Source: an uncultured Lachnospiraceae bacterium (GTDB lineage Bacteria; Bacillota_A; Clostridia; Lachnospirales; Lachnospiraceae). From it: DNA of 64,000 nucleotides. The position numbers and the translations under genes are program-made. Numbering within the stretch: the first letter of the stretch is position 1; each line of letters opens with the position of its first letter. Below the pieces are notes generated by a model. The model ran no database searches, had not been told where the DNA came from, and was given only the letters and a program-made list of their open reading frames with translations. Where the stretch lies: assembly GCA_902801585.1 (NCBI GenBank), contig CADCIU010000016.1, forward strand, positions 52,953 through 116,952, read 5' to 3'. Shown here one piece after another: positions 20,138-29,180 of the stretch.

Positions 20138-21280
20138 GTGCGCCCCAAACAGAGTATCACGCAAGCCGATGTGGCCAGAGAATTGAATATCAGTGTGGTG
20201 ACCGTTTCCAATGCTCTTGCAGGCCGGAAAGGGGTCAGCGATGCGCTCCGAGAGAAGGTGTTCCGGAAGGCGGCGGAGATCGGTTACCTCGACAGCACAT
20301 CGGAAGCAGAGAAAGAGTACATCGACAGGATCGGTATCGTTGGTCTGTGCCCGTTTGAACTGGAAGACCTCGCGGCGGACTGCCGGATCGATCTGGTGAC
20401 GATTGAGGAAAAAGACCTGGGGAGTGCACTGTGCGAACGCGAGGGAGTATCGACGATCGTACTGTGCGGCAGCGAAGCCGGAGAAGCCTGGAAAAGTGCT
20501 CGTGCCGCCATAGATGCGGTGCGATCAGGCATTTATGTGATCGGCTACGGATTTTACGACAGGAGTATTCCCATTGACTTTGTTGCCGAGGATGGATTTC
20601 ATTCGGTTCAATACCCGGTGCGCGAGCTGAAGGCGCTGGGGCACAGAGGTATTGCCTACCTGACTTGGGAGGACACATTTAAGGACAGCGCCAGTCTGGA
20701 CCGTTTTCTCGGATTTCGTATGGCAATGGAGGATGATCTGACGGAGATCAGCCGATCCGGTGCGGGAATCCATTGGGATAAGACGAGAAGGATCACATGG
20801 GAGAAACTCTCGGAAACGATCGACAGGATCGGACGGGAAACATTCGACGCGTGGGCGGAGTTCTGGGCGGAACCCGGCAGGATCCGGCTGCAGTCCGATA
20901 TGCCGCAGGCATGGATCTGCGAGGACTCCGCTTTGGCCTGCAAGGCCATTCACAGACTCCGCGAGATCGGGATCAGGGTTCCGGAGGACATCTCGATCGT
21001 GGGATACGGGGAGCCTGATGTGAAACAGCAGAGGGGAGTTCCGGCTTTGTCGTATTTTGCAGAAGACGGCTTTCAAATGGCCGGGAAATGTCTGTCTCTG
21101 TCACAGCGCAGCAGGGTTAAAACACAGTCGGACGGTCATGTGACGGTCGGATGCGAGGGAACACCGGAGCCCTGTCCGGGCAATACGCCGGACCGATGCG
21201 GGACGCCCACGGTTCATTGGATCACGGGACTTTTCTTCAGGGGAGGCTCGATCGCGCCTCCGAGAAATACAGTTCGCTGA
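20138..21280 (+). CDS. LacI-family transcriptional regulator, first of three in tandem
   Basis: The start is taken as GTG at 20138 because AAGGGAGT sits eight bases before it; a TTG at 20117 would extend the frame but precedes that site. The N-terminus is a LacI helix-turn-helix with hinge (ITQADVARELNISVVTVSNALAGRKGVSDALREKV). The rest is a periplasmic-binding-like sensor domain, with the recognisable late block IREIGIRVPEDISIVGYGEPD. The sensor domain is divergent and the C-terminal 60 residues look unlike the family. Ligand unknown. The same HTH-hinge signature recurs in the next two genes. Confidence 0.85.
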   Translation: MRPKQSITQADVARELNISVVTVSNALAGRKGVSDALREKVFRKAAEIGYLDSTSEAEKEYIDRIGIVGLCPFELEDLAADCRIDLVTIEEKDLGSALCEREGVSTIVLCGSEAGEAWKSARAAIDAVRSGIYVIGYGFYDRSIPIDFVAEDGFHSVQYPVRELKALGHRGIAYLTWEDTFKDSASLDRFLGFRMAMEDDLTEISRSGAGIHWDKTRRITWEKLSETIDRIGRETFDAWAEFWAEPGRIRLQSDMPQAWICEDSALACKAIHRLREIGIRVPEDISIVGYGEPDVKQQRGVPALSYFAEDGFQMAGKCLSLSQRSRVKTQSDGHVTVGCEGTPEPCPGNTPDRCGTPTVHWITGLFFRGGSIAPPRNTVR

Positions 21281-21345
21281 AGGCCGCAGAAGTCACGCAA
21301 AAGTTATGTGGTTAAGAGAACAGCAGCAGGCTGATAGGAGAGATT

Positions 21346-22419
21346 ATGCCGGAATCTGCCAGACTTAAGGATATAGCGGAGCCGCTGGGAGTGAGCGAAG
21401 TGTCTGTTTCCAATGCCCTTTCCGGGAAAAAGGGCGTCAGCGACAAACTGCGGTCATTGATACTGGATAAGGCGCGGGAGCTGGATTTTGATCTGTCGCG
21501 CTATGACAGAAAGAAGAACAACAGCCCTATGGTCGGCGTGATTATCTCTAAGCGATATGCCGATCAGAATAACTCATTTTACCGGATGTTGTATCAGCAG
21601 TTGATTCTGGAAGCAGCTAAAGAAGGGGTTCTTGTTGTTCCGGAGATCGTTTGCGATGAGGGGGAGCAGGCCGCCTCGGAAAGTGCCCGCGTGGAGGAAA
21701 ATCAGGCCGCCTCGGAAAGTGCCCGCAGAAAGGAGACGGATGCAGCCCTGCCGCACATGATGTCTGCAGTGAAGCCGGACGGGCTTTTTCTTGTCGGAGA
21801 GATGCAGGACAGGTATATCCGCCGTCTGATCGGGCAGGTCAGTATGCCGGTGGTTCTTTTGGACTACTGCAGCCCGTCGCTTGGGTGTGATGCAGTCATG
21901 TCTGATAACTATATGGGAATGTATGAGATCACCGAGTATCTGATCAGGCGCGGACACAGAGAGATCGCGTTCGTGGGGACCTGCAGAAGTTCGGAGAAAA
22001 TGCGGGAACGCTTCTGCGGGTTCTTGAAGTGCATGTCGGATTATCACCTTCCGGTGCATCCGGAGTGGATCATCGATCAGGAGGATCGAGGGGCTTTAAA
22101 CAGTATCCTGACATCCCCCGGCGAGCGGCCGACGGCATTTGCCTTCAGCAGTGATGCTGCAGCGGCATCGACATTGAGAGTCCTAAAGGAGCGCGGCCTT
22201 GGAGTGCCGGAGGACATTTCTGCAGCCGGGTATGGTGACGATCTTTGGGACAGGAGTTTGGAGGCCGGCCTGACCAGATATGCGGTGGACATGAGAGCAA
22301 TGGCAGAGGAAGCGGTCCGTGTTATGATGCAGAGAATCGAGGGATACAACGGCGAGCGGCGGGTGTGGAGCGCAGTATCGCACATGGAGGCCCGAAACAG
22401 TGTGCGGGCTGTATTTTGA
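21346..22419 (+). CDS. LacI-family transcriptional regulator, second of three
   Basis: The 357-residue protein has an N-terminal HTH (RLKDIAEPLGVSEVSVSNALSGKKGVSDKLR) and a sugar-type sensor domain with DGLFLVGEM, REIAFVGTC, AFAFSSDAAAASTLRVL and PEDISAAGYGDD blocks. A 12-codon in-frame duplication (QAASESAR repeated, from about 21667) inserts a charged linker in the sensor domain. AGGAGAG precedes the ATG. The gap from the previous gene is 65 bases and to the next 19 bases, so an operon is likely. No sugar transporter or glycosidase lies nearby, so the regulon cannot be inferred from context. Confidence 0.9.
   Translation: MPESARLKDIAEPLGVSEVSVSNALSGKKGVSDKLRSLILDKARELDFDLSRYDRKKNNSPMVGVIISKRYADQNNSFYRMLYQQLILEAAKEGVLVVPEIVCDEGEQAASESARVEENQAASESARRKETDAALPHMMSAVKPDGLFLVGEMQDRYIRRLIGQVSMPVVLLDYCSPSLGCDAVMSDNYMGMYEITEYLIRRGHREIAFVGTCRSSEKMRERFCGFLKCMSDYHLPVHPEWIIDQEDRGALNSILTSPGERPTAFAFSSDAAAASTLRVLKERGLGVPEDISAAGYGDDLWDRSLEAGLTRYAVDMRAMAEEAVRVMMQRIEGYNGERRVWSAVSHMEARNSVRAVF
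21667..21738 (+). repeat. 36-bp in-frame tandem duplication inside the second LacI gene
   Basis: CAGGCCGCCTCGGAAAGTGC begins at 21667 and again at 21703, a 36-base period. The repeated core is identical over about 24 bases, which points to a recent event. It adds residues to the sensor domain without breaking the frame. Confidence 0.8.
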
Positions 22420-22438
22420 CGAAGCGCGGGGAAGTGCA

Positions 22439-23494
22439 ATGAGTAAGAACGTTACAATGGCGGAAATCGGGAAGAAACTGGGGGTCAGCACAGTCACTGT
22501 GTCCAAAGCGCTTTCCGGGCAGAAAGGCGTGAGTGAGGAGCTGCGCGGACGGATCCTGAATACGGCGGTGCAGATGGGATATCAGAAGCCGCAAAGGAAA
22601 GAGCAGGACGAGACGCGGACGATCGGCGCAGTGATCGCGCAGCGGCATTTGGACAAGGGCGGCGCGTTTTATTGGAATCTTTATCATGAAATTTCCAGGC
22701 AGATGATCCTGAGCGGAGGAATTTCTGTTTTAGAAGTGATCGGCTCTGAAGCGGAGCGCTGCAAGGAGATGCCCAAGATCATTGCGGAAGATCGGGCGGA
22801 CGGCCTGATCGTGATCGGGGACTTCAGCAGAGAATATACAGGTATGCTCCACAGCAGTCAGAAAATGCCGATCGTGGAACTGGATACCGTCTGGAGAGAG
22901 GGACCTGCGGATGCCTTCGTATGTGACTATTTTGGCGGCGGGTATATGATGACAAGATACCTGCAGAATTTGGGACACACAAAGATCGGATTTGCGGGAA
23001 CATCGTTTATGGCGGCAGGTTCTGATGAGCGATATTATGGATATGTCAAGGCGCTCACGGAAAATGGGATCCGATTGCGGGATGACTGGATCCTCAAGGA
23101 CGGAATGCCCGAAGGGCGATTTGGAAAGAGTGGAGAGCGCGGTGCTGACGGGCTGCCTGAACGGCCGGATGAGATGCCGACTGCCTTTTGCTGCAGCAAT
23201 GATCGGGCGGCGGCTCATCTGCTTAGGAAACTTGCCGCTAAAGGCTGCCGTGTGCCGGAGGATGTCTCCGTCGTCGGATTTCATGACTGCATATCCTATG
23301 AGCAGGAGGCGGAGTTGGCGCGCGTTACCATGTATGAGCCGGACAGATCTGTGATGGCGCAGCTGGCGGTGAAAAGACTTCTGCATAAGATCGAGAACCC
23401 CGGTCCTCCGGAAGGGGTCATGATGGCTGCGGGTAGGATCATCGAGAGGGGAAGCGCGAGAAAACTGAGCGATTCGGAACGGAGAGATTTATGA
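22439..23494 (+). CDS. LacI-family transcriptional regulator, third of three
   Basis: The ATG at 22439 follows GGGGAAG and lies 19 bases after the previous stop; a start at 22400 would overlap that gene and lacks a ribosome site. The 351-residue protein has an HTH (VTMAEIGKKLGVSTVTVSKALSGQKGVSEELR) and a complete sensor domain (ADGLIVIGDF, HTKIGFAGTSF, PTAFCCSNDRAAAHLLRKL, PEDVSVVGFHD). It ends within the ATGA overlap with the next gene, so translation of the two is coupled. Ligand unknown. Confidence 0.9.
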   Translation: MSKNVTMAEIGKKLGVSTVTVSKALSGQKGVSEELRGRILNTAVQMGYQKPQRKEQDETRTIGAVIAQRHLDKGGAFYWNLYHEISRQMILSGGISVLEVIGSEAERCKEMPKIIAEDRADGLIVIGDFSREYTGMLHSSQKMPIVELDTVWREGPADAFVCDYFGGGYMMTRYLQNLGHTKIGFAGTSFMAAGSDERYYGYVKALTENGIRLRDDWILKDGMPEGRFGKSGERGADGLPERPDEMPTAFCCSNDRAAAHLLRKLAAKGCRVPEDVSVVGFHDCISYEQEAELARVTMYEPDRSVMAQLAVKRLLHKIENPGPPEGVMMAAGRIIERGSARKLSDSERRDL

Positions 23495-24141
23495 CAACAA
23501 AGCAAAAGCTTCAGCAGTTCAAAGATTATTACCTCGGCGGGACGCTCGCAGTTATCGCAGCGGCGGCGCTGATCATCTTTATGGTATCCCGGTTTCTGAT
23601 GCCGCAGAAAGAGGCGGTGCTGAACATTGCAGTTTTTGATACAGAGCTGTCGGATGAGGCAGAGGCACAGCTGGCGCAGGAGATCCGGACGCATCTGGGA
23701 CTTTCTGATGACGCGGAGATCATCGTGGACAGCGGTTATACGTCTGTTAATACGAATGAATATGCAAGGCTCAGTGTTTTGGCATCGGACGGCAAGGTGG
23801 ATGTAGTCATTGCAGGACAGGAGGCGTTCGGGGAGCTGGCAGGTTACGGGTATTTCAAAGATCTGTCCCTCTATCTGCCTCAGGACATGAAGGAGGCGTA
23901 TGCTAAAGACCTCATGTCCTTCACTTACACATCGGACGCGGCGGCTGAGGACGCGGAAGAGATGGGCGAACTGGCGACCGGGGATTATCCGTTTGGCTTG
24001 TCGCTGAGCGGCAGTGCGCGCTGGAAAGCGATGACAACTGAGAGCAGCATGGCAGCTGAGGAGCCGGTTTTGGGTGTGATCATGGAATCTGAGAAAACAG
24101 ACAGCATTTACGGGTGTATCCGGGTGATGATGGGCGAGTAA
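23491..24141 (+). CDS. Small membrane-anchored protein of unknown function in the LacI operon
   Basis: The 216-residue protein begins at an ATG overlapping the LacI stop (ATGA), so it is translationally coupled. One membrane span (about residues 17-37, GTLAVIAAAALIIFMVSRFLM) is followed by an extracytoplasmic domain. Blocks such as LNIAVFDTELS, DVVIAGQEAFGELAGYGYFKDLSLYLP and YPFGLSLSGS recall an extracellular solute-binding protein, but it is about half the usual length and lacks a lipobox. Function not assigned; a partner for sensing or a shortened binding protein are both possible. Confidence 0.65.
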   Translation: MTTKQKLQQFKDYYLGGTLAVIAAAALIIFMVSRFLMPQKEAVLNIAVFDTELSDEAEAQLAQEIRTHLGLSDDAEIIVDSGYTSVNTNEYARLSVLASDGKVDVVIAGQEAFGELAGYGYFKDLSLYLPQDMKEAYAKDLMSFTYTSDAAAEDAEEMGELATGDYPFGLSLSGSARWKAMTTESSMAAEEPVLGVIMESEKTDSIYGCIRVMMGE

Positions 24142-24150
24142 GATGCTTGC

Positions 24151-26646
24151 ATGGCAAAACAGAGATGCAGGAAGTTGGTGAGAGTCGTGGAGAACTATGA
24201 GATCCAGGCTGAGATCGAGGCGTATCTTAGAGAAAAGGGGATTCAGGCCGCCGTATTGCACAGCGGGAGGCAGGGGGAGTTTAAGCTCACCTTTCCTTTT
24301 GATACCGGTGAAGAGTCAGAAACGGTAACCGTAGGGAAAACATATAAGAGGATCGTGTCATCCGCTTACCGCACAGCAAAAAAGAGGGCTGCCTGGAAGA
24401 AAAAGGAGCGGGAAGAGTACCTGAAGAAGTGCCCGGTCTACGGCACGTTCATCGCGCAGGCTGTCCTGGATACGGTCGAAGACAACAGGAACCGATTAAC
24501 TCAGGCGCAGATCATCAATATCCTGCGGGGAACGGATCTTTCCGAAGATTACGTATTCGGGAGGTTTACGGGGAAGTTTAAGCTGCTGCAGAAAGCAGAG
24601 ATCAGTGATGTGATCTTTGCCCTTGAGCGCTATGACGCACTGCGCAAGCGCCGTGTGCATGGCGAGAACAGAAATTATCATGTCTACAGTGTTACACGGA
24701 CGGGGAGGCTTCTTTCAAATCTCCAGAACACCCCCCTGCCGCGTAAGGTCCCGGTTACGGAGCAGGAATACTACCTCGCTCTCAGAGCGGTCAGGGACGA
24801 CATCCATAGGCTCACAGACAGGAAAAAGCAGGAATTTCTCAAGGTCATTGCAGAAAAGCCGGGGATCTTCCTGACAGATCCCGAGCTCATTCTGGACTGC
24901 GTGGAGCTTATGGGAAAAACCGCGGAGGATTACCTGAAAGGATATTTTGCGGGGGAGGAGCGGCGGAACAGGAGAGATATCCTCAGGCTCCTTGTGAACG
25001 CGGCTGCGGGAAAAGGAAAAGTACTGCCCGGAAACGACCTCCATGCGTTCATGGAAAGAAAAGAGAAAAAGAAGAGAGCCAAGGAAGAATCCAAACGCAG
25101 GGACCAGGAATTGTTCCGACTCGTGCTCACGGAGATCCCGGACAATTATGTTGACCTGTATCCGGCAGCAAGAAGCATGAAGAGGCATTTTGTGCTCCAC
25201 ATCGGGCCCACGAATTCGGGAAAGACCCATGACGCGATCGAAGAACTCATACATGCGGATAACGGCATCTATCTCGCACCTTTGCGTCTGCTTGCCTATG
25301 AACAGTATGAGAAGATGAACCGCGCGGGGTGCCCGTGTTCACTCGTCACCGGAGAGGAACAGTTTATCATCGACGGGGCAAAGCATCAATCCTCCACGAT
25401 CGAGATGCTCAGCCTGAAGAATCGGTACGACGTGGCGGTGATCGACGAGGCGCAGATGATCGCGGACGGCGAGCGCGGCGGCGCTTGGACGGCAGCGATC
25501 ATGGGCGTGTGCGCCTTAAGGATCCATGTGTGCGCCGCCCCGGAAGCAGAAAAGCGGATCATCGAGATCATAAGGGACTGCGGCGACGATTACGAGATTG
25601 TCCGACACAGGAGAATGACGCCGCTGGTGTATGAAGAGAAGGTCTTTCATTTCCCCAAAGACGTCAGGCCGGGGGATGCGCTGATCGTCTTTTCCAGGGG
25701 CAACGTACATGCGGTCGCTGCGCAGCTCAAAAAGAAGCATGTGGCGTGCAGCATTATTTACGGCGCTCTGCCGTATGACGTGCGGCACAAGCAGGCAGAA
25801 CTCTTTGCCGCCGGAACTACGGAAGTGGTGGTCGCCACAGATGCGATCGGCATGGGAATGAACCTTCCGATCCGCCGCGTGATCCTGATGGAGACCACTA
25901 AATTTGACGGCGTTTCGAGGCGGCCGCTGCGCTATGAGGAGATCCGACAGATCGTCGGAAGGGCAGGCCGGTACGGGATCTACGACACAGGGTATGCAGC
26001 TTCCGCAAACGGCGATCAGAGGGTCAAAACAGCGATTGTTGACAACCCTCGCCCTGTCGGAAGAGCTGTCATCGATTTCCCGGAGACGCTCCTGACAGTG
26101 GATGCCCCCATACTGGATCTTATCAAGAAATGGGAAGAAGTCGTACCTGCAGAGGGGTGGCAGAAGGAATCCATCGTACAGATGCGCCGTCTGGCAGAGT
26201 TCACAAAAGACCTGGCGGCACCAAAAAAGCTGGCATATGATTTTTTGACGATACCATTCGAGGAGGACAACGGCGCCCTCTACGACATCTGGTATAAGGT
26301 ATTTGTGAAGGAAGTACGCGGGGAAGAGTACAGTATTTATGATCTTGTCGATTCCATGAAGCTGGAAAAGCCGTCCAGTGCGGATGCCATCGACATATTG
26401 GAGCAGCAGCACCGGATCCTGGATCTGTATTTTAACCTGGCAAGGAAATTCCAGCCGCTGGAGAGCACGCTGAAACTGATCATGGAGAAGAAGAGGATCT
26501 GCTCGGGGAGGATCATGAAAGTCCTCGAGACACGCGGCTTCAAAGAGCGGCGGTGCAAATCTTGCGGGAAGCCCCTTCCATGGAACCACCCTTACGGACT
26601 TTGCACGAAATGCTATGAGAGGCAGCAGGAGAGATACGATCGATAA
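24151..26646 (+). CDS. Suv3-type DExD/H RNA helicase with C-terminal zinc ribbon
   Basis: The 831-residue protein has motif I GPTNSGKT at about residues 352-359, APLRLLAYE, motif II DEAQ at 432-435, and motif VI QIVGRAGRYG at about 600-609. GPTNSGKT with DEAQ and APLRLLA is the signature of Suv3 helicases, known from mitochondria and some bacteria, where they unwind RNA for degradation. The N-terminal 340 residues are Lys/Arg-rich and resemble no domain I can name. The C-terminus carries CKSCGKPLPWNHPYGLCTKC, a likely zinc ribbon. It starts nine bases after the previous gene with no good ribosome site, so coupling is possible. RNA turnover is inferred. Confidence 0.87.
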   Translation: MAKQRCRKLVRVVENYEIQAEIEAYLREKGIQAAVLHSGRQGEFKLTFPFDTGEESETVTVGKTYKRIVSSAYRTAKKRAAWKKKEREEYLKKCPVYGTFIAQAVLDTVEDNRNRLTQAQIINILRGTDLSEDYVFGRFTGKFKLLQKAEISDVIFALERYDALRKRRVHGENRNYHVYSVTRTGRLLSNLQNTPLPRKVPVTEQEYYLALRAVRDDIHRLTDRKKQEFLKVIAEKPGIFLTDPELILDCVELMGKTAEDYLKGYFAGEERRNRRDILRLLVNAAAGKGKVLPGNDLHAFMERKEKKKRAKEESKRRDQELFRLVLTEIPDNYVDLYPAARSMKRHFVLHIGPTNSGKTHDAIEELIHADNGIYLAPLRLLAYEQYEKMNRAGCPCSLVTGEEQFIIDGAKHQSSTIEMLSLKNRYDVAVIDEAQMIADGERGGAWTAAIMGVCALRIHVCAAPEAEKRIIEIIRDCGDDYEIVRHRRMTPLVYEEKVFHFPKDVRPGDALIVFSRGNVHAVAAQLKKKHVACSIIYGALPYDVRHKQAELFAAGTTEVVVATDAIGMGMNLPIRRVILMETTKFDGVSRRPLRYEEIRQIVGRAGRYGIYDTGYAASANGDQRVKTAIVDNPRPVGRAVIDFPETLLTVDAPILDLIKKWEEVVPAEGWQKESIVQMRRLAEFTKDLAAPKKLAYDFLTIPFEEDNGALYDIWYKVFVKEVRGEEYSIYDLVDSMKLEKPSSADAIDILEQQHRILDLYFNLARKFQPLESTLKLIMEKKRICSGRIMKVLETRGFKERRCKSCGKPLPWNHPYGLCTKCYERQQERYDR

Positions 26647-26700
26647 AACGGAAATGCCATGAGAGGCAGCCGGAGAGGTAATATCGTTTAATTATATTTA

Positions 26701-26750
26701 AGGGGATGTTGATCAGCTGAACTTTTCAGCTGATGCAGCATCCTCTTTTT
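26701..26750 (+). terminator. Rho-independent terminator of the helicase gene
   Basis: GGATGTTGATCAGCTGAA pairs with TTCAGCTGATGCAGCATCC (one mismatch), then five T. It lies 54 bases after the stop. Confidence 0.92.
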
Positions 26751-26775
26751 GACGATCGTATGAGGTATCGTATGA

Positions 26776-26821
26776 GGGGGACTATCGCTTTGGAGCGTTA
26801 TTCTCTAAGGCGACAGTCCCC
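26776..26821. repeat. Inverted repeat with GGGGAC ends in a convergent intergenic region
   Basis: GGGGGACTATCGC pairs with GCGACAGTCCCC across about 20 bases that also pair in part. There is no T-run on either side. The GGGGAC ends recall the GGGGACGGTTC repeats elsewhere in the window. Confidence 0.5.
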
Positions 26822-26873
26822 GATCAATGCTTAATCCCGGGGGCTTCAGACGGACGTGTGCGGCGCAGATGTA

Positions 26874-27953
26874 TTAAGGCTTGAGCTCGAAGGTCTCATC
26901 CACATAAGGTTCGTACACGTTTTTGTCAGAGTAGACGCGAATGGGCAGCGTGATCTCCTTGACTTCCGTGATGTCGTTTTCATTCAGGGAGGATTTGTCC
27001 CATAGAATGGTGGAGATGGCCGATTTGCCCGCTGTGACGATCTCTGCCCAATAAGGATCGCACATGATGCCGTTGACGGAAGTGTTCTCGGCGCTGAAGA
27101 CCAGGTCTTCATCAGACTTGTTGACCAGGCGAACGCGGGCGGCAAAGCCCCAGGTGTTGTCGGGATCATAGCCGGTCAGCGCGATGAGACACTTGTCGTT
27201 GTCGACCAGGACTTTGTCGCTCTCAGAGGGAGCCCAGGCGGGGTATGTTTTGGTGTCGGAACTGTCACCGGTCGGATCGACTGTAAAGGAGTCATGGATC
27301 AGGGGCGCTTCCGTATAGTCCTCGTCGTTGTAGACGTTCAGTGTAAAGCACACCTCGCTGACGTCTGCGATCTGCCGCTCTTCGAGAGCGTCTCGCATCC
27401 AGGTGATCTCGCAGTTGCCTTTGCGGCCGCCGGTGATGACTTCCGCCCAGAAGGGATCGCACATGATATTATTGAGAGACACTTTCTCAAAGGAGAACAT
27501 CAGGTTCTTGTCCGTTCGGTTCTCCAGGTAGACTTTCCAGGTATAGCCTTGAGCAGCGTCTGCGCGGACTTCTTTGATGGCGAAGAAGATATCCTCCCGG
27601 TCTACGATGACCTGGCTGAAGGTGCCGTCATCCGGGGCGGATGTGTTTGTGCCGGTGTCACGGTCGTTTGCGTCGTTGTCTGTTTTGGCGACGCCCCAGC
27701 CGTCAACAGCAGATTCGTCCGTGTCCGGGATTGGAGCGTCGGACTGATCATTTGCGGCGGTGTCATTTGCAGGTGTGCCGCCGGCGGGGGTGCCGGTGTC
27801 CGCGGAAGGTTTGTCGGTGTCGGTATCAGAACCGGCGGACGGGGAAGCGGAGCTGTCAGATGATCCGGAAGGCGTGCCGGCGCCGCATCCGGCACAGATG
27901 CCTGTGATCAGAAATGTAAAAATGAGCACAAAAATAACGGCTTGTTTTCTCAT
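26874..27953 (-). CDS. Two-domain lipoprotein of unknown function
   Basis: The 359-residue protein has a signal peptide ending in CAGC, a slightly atypical lipobox. A Ser/Thr/Asp/Pro-rich linker of about 80 residues follows, then two copies of a domain of about 110 residues. Both copies share VxVDxxxxxxAIxxxx, RLVN/YLEN, (S/N)VNGIMCDPYWAE-type and ITEVKEITLPIRVY-type blocks, so they arose by internal duplication. AAGGAGG lies ten bases before the ATG. An extracellular, membrane-tethered role is inferred. No enzyme motif is seen. Confidence 0.75.
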   Translation of the reverse strand: MRKQAVIFVLIFTFLITGICAGCGAGTPSGSSDSSASPSAGSDTDTDKPSADTGTPAGGTPANDTAANDQSDAPIPDTDESAVDGWGVAKTDNDANDRDTGTNTSAPDDGTFSQVIVDREDIFFAIKEVRADAAQGYTWKVYLENRTDKNLMFSFEKVSLNNIMCDPFWAEVITGGRKGNCEITWMRDALEERQIADVSEVCFTLNVYNDEDYTEAPLIHDSFTVDPTGDSSDTKTYPAWAPSESDKVLVDNDKCLIALTGYDPDNTWGFAARVRLVNKSDEDLVFSAENTSVNGIMCDPYWAEIVTAGKSAISTILWDKSSLNENDITEVKEITLPIRVYSDKNVYEPYVDETFELKP

Positions 27954-28095
27954 AAAAGTAAAACCTCCTTGAAATATTGATTAATAAAGCATTCAGGTTT
28001 CACGTCAGATTAAACCGCCGTTTGCTGTTATGAGTATAGCATAACAGCGTGCATGTGTGCACAAAAACATGCTACAATGACGGGGTAATAATACT

Positions 28096-28180
28096 CCCGG
28101 GCCTCGGGCTCGGGAAGAGATTGCGCACTATAGCCTTGGGCTGTGGGAGGGATTGCGCCTCCGGGCTTTGAGTCCGGGGC
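28096..28180. repeat. GC-rich imperfect repeats of the CTCGGGC type upstream of the TcdA-like gene
   Basis: CCCGGGCCTCGGGCTCGGG, then a variant (GCCTTGGGCTGTGGGAGG) and another (CCTCCGGGCTTTGAGTCCGG) alternate with GATTGCGC. The same theme recurs at 32212-32320, 33139-33222, 34255-34306 and 63910-63936, so this is one member of a dispersed family. Confidence 0.55.
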
Positions 28181-28197
28181 ATGGAGGAGGAATCAGA

Positions 28198-28911
28198 TTG
28201 GAGAATCAGTTTGAGCGCACCGAGATTTTGATCGGAGCGGATGCGATGAAAAGGCTGAGGAACAGCAAGGTGGCTGTATTCGGCGTGGGTGGTGTCGGCG
28301 GATATGTCGCGGAGGCGCTTGCAAGGAGCGGTGTCGGTGCCTTTGAACTGATCGACCGCGATCAGGTCAGCATCACGAACCTGAATCGGCAGATCATTGC
28401 GACATGGAAGACCGTTGGCAGAGATAAAGTTGAAGTGATGGCAGAGCGCATCCGCGATATCAATCCGGAGGCGGAAGTTGTGATGCGCAAGTGCTTTTAT
28501 TTACCCGAGACGGCTCAGGATTTTGACTTCTCACAGTATGACTATGTAGTGGATGCGGTGGATACAGTCACAGCCAAAATAGAGATCATCATGCAGGCGC
28601 AAAGGGCCGGAGTTCCGGTGATCAGCAGCATGGGAGCCGGCAATAAGCTGGATCCGTCTGCTTTCAGAGCGGCGGACATCTATGAAACTTCGGTGGATCC
28701 TCTTGCAAGAGTGATGCGGAGGGAATTGAAAAAGAGAGGCGTGAAAAAGCTCAAGGTCGTTTATTCCACAGAGACGCCGATCAAGCCGCTGGGCCGGATC
28801 GAAGCGGATCCCGGTGCGGGGCGCAAGGATGTGCCGGGCAGTTCAGCGTTTACGCCGTCGGCAGCAGGGCTTCTGATAGCGTCAGAAGTAGTGAAGGATC
28901 TGATCGGATGA
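28198..28911 (+). CDS. tcdA: tRNA threonylcarbamoyladenosine dehydratase-like E1 protein
   Basis: TTG at 28198 is taken as start because GGAGGAGG lies eight bases upstream; the frame stays open to an ATG at 28153 lying inside GC-rich repeats. The 237-residue protein has the E1/ThiF nucleotide fold: VAVFGVGGVGGYVAEALARSG, the IDRDQVSITNLNRQ block with the adenylation Arg/Gln, DAVDTVTAKIEII, and a C-terminal SSAFTPSAAGLLIASEVV block. TcdA adenylates t6A at tRNA position 37 and closes it to cyclic ct6A. Length and motifs match that family; other E1-like roles are less likely. It appears monocistronic. Confidence 0.9.
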   Translation: MENQFERTEILIGADAMKRLRNSKVAVFGVGGVGGYVAEALARSGVGAFELIDRDQVSITNLNRQIIATWKTVGRDKVEVMAERIRDINPEAEVVMRKCFYLPETAQDFDFSQYDYVVDAVDTVTAKIEIIMQAQRAGVPVISSMGAGNKLDPSAFRAADIYETSVDPLARVMRRELKKRGVKKLKVVYSTETPIKPLGRIEADPGAGRKDVPGSSAFTPSAAGLLIASEVVKDLIG

Positions 28912-28913
28912 AA

Positions 28914-29072
28914 GGAGACAGGGGACGGTTCTCTGTCTCCTTATTCAAATTGATACAGTTAACGGCCTGATATATCCCCGGCGGAGGCTCACGTACCTAA
29001 TGCTCTCCGCCGGGGATATATCAGGCTTTTACAACAATTCAGACAGGAGACAGAGAACCGTCCCCTGTCTCC
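28914..29072. repeat. Nested inverted-repeat element with perfect 27-bp ends (GGGGACGGTTC family)
   Basis: 28914-28940 and 29046-29072 are perfect reverse complements, and each is itself a hairpin (GGAGACAG...CTGTCTCC) with GGGGACGGTTCT in its loop. Inside lies a second perfect 21-bp inverted repeat (28966-28986 and 29005-29025, CCTGATATATCCCC...) followed by CTTTT, which could terminate the upstream gene. The layout resembles a paired REP (BIME) or MITE-like element. Confidence 0.8.
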
Positions 29073-29180
29073 CGCATTGACACAGAAACTACAGGTCGGC
29101 AGATCGCGTGATCTATAATGCATTCAGAACACAGGAAAAGACGCGTCACCACAAATAAATACAACAAGGGAGAAAACATC

